Positions 1 through 5,378 of a stretch of DNA of 7,435 bases are shown one piece after another (positions within the stretch are counted from its first letter, which is position 1; each line of letters opens with the position of its first letter). This stretch comes from Boseongicola sp. SB0675_bin_26. GTDB lineage: Bacteria > Pseudomonadota > Alphaproteobacteria > Rhodobacterales > Rhodobacteraceae. The notes under the pieces are model-generated. The model was not told the origin of the DNA. It did not search any database and saw only the letters and a list, made by a program, of their open reading frames with translations. Position numbers and translations under genes: made by a program. The DNA is taken from contig VYCX01000139.1 of the NCBI GenBank assembly GCA_009843725.1, positions 1 to 7,435 of the forward strand, in the 5' to 3' direction.

Positions 1-18
1 GGCCGAAAATCACGATGA

Positions 19-234
19 ATGCAGGCCGAAGCGATTATGATTGCAGGTTGCTACAGCTACGATCTGATTCCGCTGACCGCAGCGGCATGCCTGGATGCTT
101 CGATGCTTGACTGGGATCACCATGATCCATTTGACCGCATGATTGCAGCAGTCGCGCGGCAGGAAACCCTGCCGGTGATCTCCTCCGACCAGGCCTTTGA
201 CAGGATCGGCATCGAAAGACACTGGACCGCTTGA
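19..234 (+). CDS. C-terminal half of a PIN-domain (VapC-type) ribonuclease, N-terminally truncated
   Basis: The 71-residue product matches the second half of VapC-like PIN-domain toxins. It has the family's hydrophobic LIPLT strand, the block HHDPFDRMIAAVA (about residues 34-46), a core strand LPVISSD and a C-terminal GIERHW tail. The Asp residues of DPFDR and SSDQAFD correspond to late acidic residues of the PIN active site. PIN toxins are Mg-dependent RNases of about 125-135 residues, so roughly the first 60 residues, including the first catalytic Asp, are missing. An in-frame TGA lies directly before the ATG (16-18) and no good Shine-Dalgarno precedes it. This is therefore either the tail of a gene broken by a frameshift or stop, or a gene whose earlier part lies outside the window in another frame. 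No antitoxin is visible. The fold assignment is fairly secure. Activity of this fragment is unlikely. Confidence 0.6.
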   Translation: MQAEAIMIAGCYSYDLIPLTAAACLDASMLDWDHHDPFDRMIAAVARQETLPVISSDQAFDRIGIERHWTA

Positions 235-921
235 CTGGTGCCGAAGTCGCACGCCCGCCATCTCTGCTGGCTGCGTGGACCAAGACTCTGGACCAGAGCG
301 TCTTGCCATCGCGCAAGGCCCGCACCAGCGTCGCCGCAACGATCAAGAGATAGAGAGAGAGCAGCGGCGTGACGTCACGCTCACTTTCCGCCGGCGGCAA
401 CTCACGGCAACGGCCAATTGGGCCGGATCGCCGTTCCGTAGGCGTCCAGTCCCCTTGTTTCGGAGCTGGCCATCGGGGCGGGAAACAGGCCATTGGCATC
501 CTCGTTCGTCCGGCAAGTCAGCTTCGTGCGTTGGCCTTGTCCTGGAGCATCATCCAGTGGACCGCCTGCGTTACGGCCCCGCGGCTTGCCCGCAGCCCCG
601 GCTGACCGGACAGGGGCGGTTTCCTGTTCCTGGATGCCCGCGGCATTCAACGTCCGCGCTCGCTGGAACGGAATTGCCCACTCCATGTCGATCCAGCCGG
701 ACACTCGGGAATCCTGGGAAAGCCGGTTGCGGACGTTTTGCAGTTGCACGGTTCTCTTCTCGTCGCCGCCATCGTCGAGAGCCGACGGTCGACCAGGCGG
801 TGGAGCGACCGAGAACGATGACGATTCCGACCCTCGTGCGATTGCCAAATTCGACCTTCGATTGTCCACGCCTCAACGGCCCTTGAACAACCAATGTCGA
901 GTTTCGGTGGAGGCCGAGAGG
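235..921. other. Gene-free stretch of about 690 bases between convergent genes
   Basis: No reading frame on either strand gives a protein I recognise. Several overlapping open frames exist, which is expected in GC-rich DNA. The longest minus-strand candidate, 402-869 with a GTG start, encodes a 155-residue polar, low-complexity-looking product without visible motifs. Small sequence elements present are a 13-base odd palindrome CTCTGGACCAGAG (286-298), a purine-rich AG tract (about 345-362) and a perfect 14-base palindrome (367-380). Next to a truncated PIN gene, the stretch may be decayed DNA, but I cannot name what it once was. Confidence 0.5.
367..380. repeat. Perfect 14-base palindrome GCGTGACGTCACGC
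   Basis: The sequence equals its own reverse complement over 14 bases with no central spacer. It lies inside the gene-free stretch. Such a dyad could be a binding site for a dimeric regulator. However, a perfect 14-mer palindrome has odds of about 1 in 4^7 per position, so roughly 0.45 are expected by chance in a window this long. It is reported as a sequence fact, not as a proven operator. Confidence 0.3.
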
Positions 922-1422
922 CTATGCCGAACTGGTCTGGCACGACCGCCGGGAGACGGCGTGGAGCCACCACGCACAACCCGCTCCCGTGAGTGCAAGC
1001 ACCACGACGAATCCCGCCACCGGGGCCTCAGGAAACAGGATGCGGCTCATGAGCCGCCCGGGAAACAGCGTGAACGCCCCGGTCAGCATCAGCGCCAGCA
1101 TGTAGATCGCCTGCATGCGAACTCGATGCGCCACGACATTGCCCGCGCGCGCATCACGCACGGCCAGCCAAAGCTGCCAAAGCGTCAGGAGGCTCAACAA
1201 GTGGATCGGACTGAACGGACCCACCATGTGGATGCTGTTGATGAACAGCCCGCTTGCCGCAAGCGCCGCCATGGACAGGACCCAGGCATACCCCGCACGC
1301 CTGTGCCAACGATCGCGGCTACGCCGCGCAAGCGCCATCGGACCCAGCATGATGGCCAGCATGGCGGCCACGACATGCAGCTGGGTCACTGGCCCCGCTG
1401 ACAGAAAGGGTTGAAGTGTCAT
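922..1422 (-). CDS. DUF2306-like integral membrane protein
   Basis: The 166-residue product is strongly hydrophobic with about five predicted membrane helices (near residues 16-33, 43-62, 70-90, 103-121 and 135-153). Family-like marks are LHVVAAMLAIMLGP near the start, the basic loop RWHRRAGYAWV (38-48), the block GPFSPIHLLSLLTL (68-81), HRVRMQAIY (99-107) and LFPGRLMSRILF (119-130). These resemble DUF2306 (YozB-like) membrane proteins, whose biochemical role is not established. The frame stays open upstream to 1581. I chose the ATG at 1420-1422 because GGAG stands five bases before it, and because the longer product would add a non-homologous, non-hydrophobic tail overlapping the divergent LytTR gene. 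The gene is transcribed away from that regulator, which may control it. No convincing terminator is visible after its TAG. Confidence 0.75.
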   Translation of the reverse strand: MTLQPFLSAGPVTQLHVVAAMLAIMLGPMALARRSRDRWHRRAGYAWVLSMAALAASGLFINSIHMVGPFSPIHLLSLLTLWQLWLAVRDARAGNVVAHRVRMQAIYMLALMLTGAFTLFPGRLMSRILFPEAPVAGFVVVLALTGAGCAWWLHAVSRRSCQTSSA

Positions 1423-1512
1423 GCCGTCTCCAGATTCGCCAATCGGTGACTTGTTCAATGCGCCAGATTGCGCCACATCCAAGGCAGAGTTCGCAGATGA
1501 CAGGATCGGTTC
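1423..1512. promoter_or_regulatory. Divergent control region between DUF2306-like and LytTR genes, with a direct repeat
   Basis: These 90 bases must hold the start signals for both flanking genes. An imperfect direct repeat is visible: CCAGATTCGCCA (1430-1441) and CCAGATTGCGCCA (1463-1475), identical except for one inserted G. Their starts are 33 bases apart, close to three helical turns, so both would face the same side of the DNA. LytTR-domain regulators typically bind paired direct repeats, so this is a candidate autoregulatory operator. The first copy overlaps the ribosome-binding GGAG of the minus-strand gene (CTCC on plus at 1428-1431). I could not assign convincing -35/-10 boxes in either direction. 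Confidence 0.4.
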
Positions 1513-2286
1513 GTGGCCGGCGGCTTCGCACAATTCACGCTTCGCAGACTGCGTGCGCATCTGGGCGACTACCGCGTGCAAGTCGTGGTGCTGGGGGTCG
1601 GCCTGATGCTGGGCATTTCCGGGCCGTTCGAATCCGGCGAGGTGATGCGGTTCCTTCCCCGGATCGCCTATTGGGTGGGAATCGTGGCCTCGACCTACGT
1701 GATCGGCAGCATCATAACGTTGTCACTTCGGCCCCGCCTGGAACACCACCCGCTCTGGTTTCGCGCCGGCCTGATCGGGTTGGCATTGGGCTGCGGAATC
1801 AACCTATTCGTGCAGACCATAAACACTCTCATCTGGCCGATCTTTTTGGGCGAACAACTCGAAGGACTTGCGACTCTCGCACTCAGCATCCTGATGATGT
1901 GCCTGGTCATCTCGACCGTTTTCGAACTGGTGGGCCAGGAAGATCGTCCCGGCACCAAAAACGCCTTGCCGCCCCTGCTTGACCGCGTGCCACCCGGCAA
2001 ACGCGGGGCGCTGATCGCGCTTTCGGTCGAAGATCACTACACTCGCGTGCATACAACCAAGGGCGAAGAGTTGCTCCTGTTGCGCCTCAGCGACGCGATC
2101 CGCGAGACCGCGCCGGTGGACGGCCTGCAGGTGCACCGCTCGCACTGGGTGGCAAGTGACCAGGTGGCGGGCGCGCGCCGCGACGGCGACCGCACGTTCC
2201 TGATCCTTCGAGACGGGAAGGAGGTTCCGGTCAGTCGCGCGAACATCCCGGCCGCCCGTGAGGCTGGCCTGCTGCCACGAAATTGA
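1513..2286 (+). CDS. Membrane-anchored LytTR-family DNA-binding regulator
   Basis: The 257-residue protein has an N-terminal membrane part with about four hydrophobic helices (near residues 22-38, 47-70, 84-105 and 116-140). A short linker rich in Pro and charged residues (141-163) follows, then a LytTR-type DNA-binding domain (about 160-253). Typical LytTR marks are LIALSVEDHYTRVHT (167-181), the strand EELLLLRLSDAI, the segment GLQVHRSHWVA (204-214), and a final strand KEVPVSR followed by a helix. There is no receiver domain, so this looks like a one-component regulator that senses at or in the membrane. The start is GTG at 1513, with AGGA seven bases upstream and an in-frame TGA at 1498-1500 excluding an earlier start. 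It is divergent from the DUF2306-like gene, its most likely target besides itself. The signal is unknown. Confidence 0.85.
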   Translation: MAGGFAQFTLRRLRAHLGDYRVQVVVLGVGLMLGISGPFESGEVMRFLPRIAYWVGIVASTYVIGSIITLSLRPRLEHHPLWFRAGLIGLALGCGINLFVQTINTLIWPIFLGEQLEGLATLALSILMMCLVISTVFELVGQEDRPGTKNALPPLLDRVPPGKRGALIALSVEDHYTRVHTTKGEELLLLRLSDAIRETAPVDGLQVHRSHWVASDQVAGARRDGDRTFLILRDGKEVPVSRANIPAAREAGLLPRN

Positions 2287-2672
2287 CCACGATGGCGCAG
2301 AAGGTCTCCCGGGCGTTGCACTCACTGCCTGGAGGCTGTCCCTGCGTGTCCCGGAACCCCTGCCGCGAGGGTGAACCCAGAGTGCAAGGGCGCAATACTA
2401 CTGACTTCCACAATTGGATCGGTCCAGCGGCCTGGATGCAACATGGCCCCTGCTGAGGGACACTGCTCCAGAACACTCGGAATCCTGCAAGCGTTCCAGA
2501 TCCGGACTTCAACCACGACGACCCTTTCGCCGTTGGCTGCCCGCCAAGCGTGGCCCGGTTTTTCGCGCCACCCTGCGGGGATCAAGCCGCCCTCAAGCCG
2601 GGCCTGCCACCAGCCACAAGGGGCCTTCGAAAATTCCGCAGTTCAGCCTCTCGAAGACCTGAATCCTCGCCG
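2287..2672. other. Gene-free convergent spacer
   Basis: These 386 bases lie between the 3' ends of the LytTR and SDR genes. Frames are open on both strands (for example plus 2371-2715, which runs into the SDR gene, and minus 2322-2585), but none gives a recognisable protein. Two weak secondary-structure elements are visible: TTGCACTC (2316-2323) with its exact complement GAGTGCAA (2380-2387) across a 56-base loop, and a small hairpin TTGGC/GCCAA (2533-2547) followed 11 bases later by five T (2559-2563). Neither is a strong terminator. The stretch could be remnant DNA, but nothing identifies its source. Confidence 0.45.
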
Positions 2673-3446
2673 TCAAACACCGATCCCGGCCGTCAGCCCT
2701 CCGTCAATCAGATAGTCTCCTCCCGTGCAGAACCCTGCACGGTCGCTGCAAAGAAACGCAATCAACTCGCTCGTTTCCTCCACCGTGCCGACCCGGCCAA
2801 CCGGGTGCGAATTGCCGAAATTCTCAATGACCTCCTCGATCGGGTTGCCTTCGCCCGCCACCGTCTGCGCTGCAAACTCGAGCAGCGGCGTACGCACCGA
2901 TCCCGGGCTTATGGAGTTCACGCGGACGCCATCCTTTGCCGCATCAACGGCCTGCGCCCTCGTCAACGCGTGAATTCCTCCCTTGCTGGTGGCGTAGGCC
3001 AGAACCTCGTTCTGGTTGGCATGGCCCTGGACCGAGGACACATGGACGATTGCCCCGCCGCCCCGTTGCTTCATGAATGGATAGGCAAGGTGCGAGGTCA
3101 GGAAACACGAAGTCAGGTTGGTCGCGATGACCCGGTTCCAGTGTTCGAAATCCGTCGACTCCGTCGTTCCATAGGTCTGGACGGCCGCCGCGTTTACGAG
3201 GATGTCGATCCCTCCATTGCTGCCAATCTCATGGATCCAAGGCCCCAGCCGCCCGGGCTGCGTGACGTCAATCTCGGCCACGTTCACGTCCAGCCCAGCC
3301 GCCTCGTCCTTCGCCCTTTCGTTATGCGACTCGTCAATCCCGCATAGGTGCACGGTTGCGCCTTCCCGGGCGAACTTCAGCGCCGCCCCCAGCCCGATGC
3401 CGCTTGAGCCCGTGACCACCGCCACCTTGCCGTCGAATTCTCCCAT
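2673..3446 (-). CDS. Classical SDR-family NAD(P)-dependent oxidoreductase
   Basis: The 257-residue cytoplasmic enzyme is a full-length classical short-chain dehydrogenase/reductase. The Rossmann nucleotide loop TGSSGIGLG is at residues 12-20, the NAAA motif at 85-88 and the structural Asn at 110. The catalytic Ser138, Tyr151 and Lys155 are all present with standard spacing (VSS, then YATSK), followed by SPGSVRTPL (180-188) and the C-terminal GGDYLIDGG. Asp38 at the end of the second strand favours NAD(H) over NADP(H). The start is the ATG at 3444-3446, after a GGAAGGGG ribosome site. The frame is open further upstream but only over non-homologous sequence antisense-like to the previous gene. 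It is the last gene of a three-gene operon, 19 bases after the lactonase-like gene. By context it probably oxidises a sugar or a keto-deoxy sugar acid, as SDRs do in L-fucose/L-rhamnose type oxidative pathways. The exact substrate is not readable. Confidence 0.92.
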   Translation of the reverse strand: MGEFDGKVAVVTGSSGIGLGAALKFAREGATVHLCGIDESHNERAKDEAAGLDVNVAEIDVTQPGRLGPWIHEIGSNGGIDILVNAAAVQTYGTTESTDFEHWNRVIATNLTSCFLTSHLAYPFMKQRGGGAIVHVSSVQGHANQNEVLAYATSKGGIHALTRAQAVDAAKDGVRVNSISPGSVRTPLLEFAAQTVAGEGNPIEEVIENFGNSHPVGRVGTVEETSELIAFLCSDRAGFCTGGDYLIDGGLTAGIGV

Positions 3447-3465
3447 GCCGACTGCCCCTTCCCAG

Positions 3466-4320
3466 CTACGCCGTGATCGCGGAATCAGGTGCCCGCATCC
3501 TGTAGGCACGCGCAGCGTTGCCGCCGAGGATCGCGCTCGTTTCATCCTCGGCAAGTCCGGAAAGGAGCTCCCCTGCCACTTCCACCCAGCGCCCGTAGGA
3601 ACTTGCCAACGTGCAGACCGGCCAGTCGCTGCCCCAGACAAGCCGGTCCGGTCCGAACGTGTCCAGAAGGTGCTCCACGTACGGGCGCAAGTCATCGACG
3701 GTCCAGTCGGCGTGCGCCTCGGTCACAAGGCCGGACAGCTTGCAAAACGCCGAGGTCTCGGATGCGAGTGCTGCCATGTCCTGGTCCCAGCCATCCATGA
3801 TCCCGTCTCGGATCAAGGGCTTCGAGCCATGATCAACGACCGTCCGCATGTTCGGGTGGCGCGACAGGAGCTCTCGCAGTGCCGGCAGATGCCGCGGCAG
3901 GGTCAAGGCGTCGAACGTGAGGTCGGCATCAATCAGGGCGTCGAACGTGGCGACGAGCCCTTCGCCCAGCATCCAGCCGTCGTCAGCAATGTCCTGGATC
4001 ATCGGGCGCAGGCCGACCAAGGCTGGTTGCCTGGAGAGGCGCGCTATGTCGTCGGACGCGCTCGGGGCCTCGAAGTCGACCCAGCCAACGACACCCCTGA
4101 TGAAGGGTTCCTCGCGCGCAAGGCCCAGCATGAACTCGGTCTCTGCAACGGTTGGCGCGGCCTGAACGAGAATCGTGCCATCAATGCCCGCCTCCGCCAG
4201 CAGTGGCCTCAGGTCGGCCGGAAGGAAGTCGCGGTAGATCGGCTCCATCTCCGGCGTCAGCCAGCCATAGTCCCCGCGCGCCAGTGACCAGAAGTGTTGA
4301 TGTGCGTCGATACGGGTCAT
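3466..4320 (-). CDS. Amidohydrolase-family (COG3618) enzyme, probable sugar-acid lactonase
   Basis: The 284-residue protein has the TIM-barrel metal-hydrolase pattern of COG3618, the family containing L-fuconolactonase and L-rhamnono-gamma-lactonase. Visible motifs in order are DAHQHFW at 5-11 (first-strand metal ligands), GLRPMIQD (103-110), VVDHGSKP (161-168), FCKLSGL (192-198), WGSDWPV (229-235, with the conserved Asp) and GGNAARAYR near the end. The frame extends five codons to a TTG at 4333-4335, but the ATG at 4318-4320 gives the family-like MTRIDAHQHFW start and has GGAG nine bases upstream, lying inside the last codons of the kinase gene. Only four bases separate it from the kinase stop, so the two are probably translationally coupled. 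It likely opens the lactone made by a sugar dehydrogenase, perhaps the SDR next door. Other COG3618 members hydrolyse different lactones or dicarboxylates, so the substrate is open. Confidence 0.87.
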   Translation of the reverse strand: MTRIDAHQHFWSLARGDYGWLTPEMEPIYRDFLPADLRPLLAEAGIDGTILVQAAPTVAETEFMLGLAREEPFIRGVVGWVDFEAPSASDDIARLSRQPALVGLRPMIQDIADDGWMLGEGLVATFDALIDADLTFDALTLPRHLPALRELLSRHPNMRTVVDHGSKPLIRDGIMDGWDQDMAALASETSAFCKLSGLVTEAHADWTVDDLRPYVEHLLDTFGPDRLVWGSDWPVCTLASSYGRWVEVAGELLSGLAEDETSAILGGNAARAYRMRAPDSAITA

Positions 4321-4324
4321 CCGG

Positions 4325-5257
4325 TCATTCTCCAAGGCATTCCAGCACGGCGTTCAAGCTTGGCGGATCGCAACCGGATTCCAAGCAGTTCAAGGAAGCT
4401 GCAGCAGTTCCGAACGCCAGCACGTCTTCAACCGATGCCCGATCCAGCCGGTCAAGCGCATCGGCCCGCAATTGCCCGGTGCGAGACAACGCCGCAAGCA
4501 CGCCGGCATGGAAGGTGTCTCCCGCGCCGATGCTGTCCTGTACATCTATCTCGTGCGCCGAGACGTCCACCCGGCCTCCGGCCCACCAGGCCGATGCCCC
4601 TTCGGCCCCTCGGGACACGATCACCAGGCGCGTCAGGCCGTCGAGCAGACCGTCCACCACTTCCTCCTCTCTTGCCGACGGATGAAGAAACGCGAGATCC
4701 TCATCCGACAGGCGGATGACGTGGCTGGCCGTCGAGACCCGGGCAATGCGCCCGCGATAGGCTTCCTTGTCCGGTACCAGGCTCGGACGGCAATTCGGAT
4801 CCAGTGACACGACCATGCGAGATGATGCCTGCTCGGCCAAGTCCAAGTAGGCGCTTGCGGGAGGGTCGGCGAAAAGCGTGAGGGATCCGAAGTGCAATGC
4901 CTCGGCCTCAGGCAACGGCCCCGTCAGGCCTGTCCAGAGGCGACCTGCCGAAGCACTGTCATAAAACGCATAGCGCGCCTCACCGTCGGCCAAACTGACA
5001 AAGGCCAGAGTGCTGTCGTCGTCGCTTCGGCTGACGTTGGCGGTGCCGATGCCCTCGCGGACCATGTGGTCGTGAAGCATGTCACCGAACAGGTCGGTGG
5101 AGAGAGCGCCAACGAAAGAGACATCTTGCTCCAGCCGCGCCAATGCCGTCGCCGCATTCAACACGGCACCACCGGGCCTCGGCACGAACGCGGCCAGGCC
5201 GTTCGCCTGCGCCACCGGAACGAAGTCAATCAACGCGTCGCCGCCGCAAAGGATCAC
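4325..5257 (-). CDS. PfkB/ribokinase-family carbohydrate kinase (fructokinase-like)
   Basis: The 310-residue protein has the complete PfkB layout. It has an N-terminal CGGDALIDFVP strand, the glycine pair and Asn of GGAVLNAA (29-36), the lid and sugar-binding region, SLDPNCRP (151-158), LSDEDLAFL (183-191), VSRGAEG (214-220) and the ATP-site signature DSIGAGDTFHAG (241-252) with the catalytic base Asp247. It phosphorylates a sugar or keto-sugar acid with ATP. Overall similarity looks closest to bacterial fructokinases, but 2-keto-3-deoxygluconate kinases share all these marks. The start is a GTG at 5255-5257, preceded by AGGGGG seven bases upstream. An ATG slightly upstream is in another frame. 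It is the first gene of the operon with the lactonase and SDR, which fits a sugar-catabolic role, and it is divergent from the E1 gene. Confidence 0.9.
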   Translation of the reverse strand: MILCGGDALIDFVPVAQANGLAAFVPRPGGAVLNAATALARLEQDVSFVGALSTDLFGDMLHDHMVREGIGTANVSRSDDDSTLAFVSLADGEARYAFYDSASAGRLWTGLTGPLPEAEALHFGSLTLFADPPASAYLDLAEQASSRMVVSLDPNCRPSLVPDKEAYRGRIARVSTASHVIRLSDEDLAFLHPSAREEEVVDGLLDGLTRLVIVSRGAEGASAWWAGGRVDVSAHEIDVQDSIGAGDTFHAGVLAALSRTGQLRADALDRLDRASVEDVLAFGTAAASLNCLESGCDPPSLNAVLECLGE

Positions 5258-5378
5258 CGGACATCCCCCTGTTGAGCCAGTCCCATAGTGAAGCTGTCCC
5301 CTAAAAGGTCAATCTGCCTCTTGCTTCAATGTTGCCCAGGCGATTAGGTCTCTGGAGTCACGCGGAAAGGCAGGACCT
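5258..5378. promoter_or_regulatory. Divergent control region between the kinase operon and the E1 gene
   Basis: The 121 bases hold control signals for the minus-strand sugar operon and the plus-strand E1 gene. AGGTC occurs at 5306-5310 and 5346-5350, and its complement GACCT at 5374-5378. These short boxes could be halves of an operator, but they are too short to be sure. GGAAAGG (5364-5370) lies eight bases before the TTG start of E1 and is its likely ribosome site. No good plus-strand -35/-10 pair was found. A shared control region would allow both transcription units to respond to the same sugar. Confidence 0.45.
5285..5312 (-). promoter_or_regulatory. Candidate sigma-70-like promoter for the kinase operon
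   Basis: Read on the minus strand, TTGACC (5312-5307) matches the -35 consensus at five of six positions. After a 16-base spacer comes CACTAT (5290-5285), which keeps the important A at position 2 and T at position 6 of the -10 box. Transcription would begin near 5278, leaving a leader of about 20 bases with the AGGGGG ribosome site before the GTG start. The -10 box is weak, so this is a suggestion. Confidence 0.35.

Noticed and set aside
35..499. Minus-strand 154-residue open frame with one hydrophobic patch
   Set aside because: It is antisense to the PIN fragment. The hydrophobic patch arises from the AG-rich tract read as CTC/CTT codons, and no family is recognised.
402..869. Minus-strand 155-residue open frame with GTG start
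   Set aside because: There is no recognisable domain and the composition is polar and irregular. Overlapping frames of similar length exist, so it cannot be distinguished from chance in GC-rich DNA.
493..1401. Plus-strand open frame of 302 codons covering the DUF2306-like gene
   Set aside because: Its 3' half is antisense to a convincing membrane protein with a good ribosome site. Its product is His/Arg/Gln-rich with no fold signal.
1423..1581. Longer N-terminus for the DUF2306-like protein
   Set aside because: The extra 53 residues overlap the divergent LytTR gene and its start region and do not look like the family. GGAG before the ATG at 1420-1422 supports the shorter form.
2533..2563. 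Hairpin TTGGC/GCCAA followed by T5 as a rho-independent terminator for the LytTR gene
   Set aside because: The stem is only five pairs, the T run begins 11 bases after it, and it sits about 250 bases beyond the stop codon. It is too weak to call.
3447..3695. Longer N-terminus for the SDR protein
   Set aside because: The extra 83 residues lie over the lactonase gene and precede the normal SDR start (MGEFDGKVAVVTG). They are Arg/Ser/Trp-rich without homology signal.
3202..4287. Plus-strand open frame of 361 codons across the SDR and lactonase genes
   Set aside because: It is antisense to two genes with complete family motifs, and its product is Arg/Pro/Ser-rich with no recognisable domain.
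5346..5378. AGGTC/GACCT inverted boxes as the operator of the E1 gene
   Set aside because: Five-base arms separated by 23 bases are easily found by chance. No longer symmetry surrounds them.
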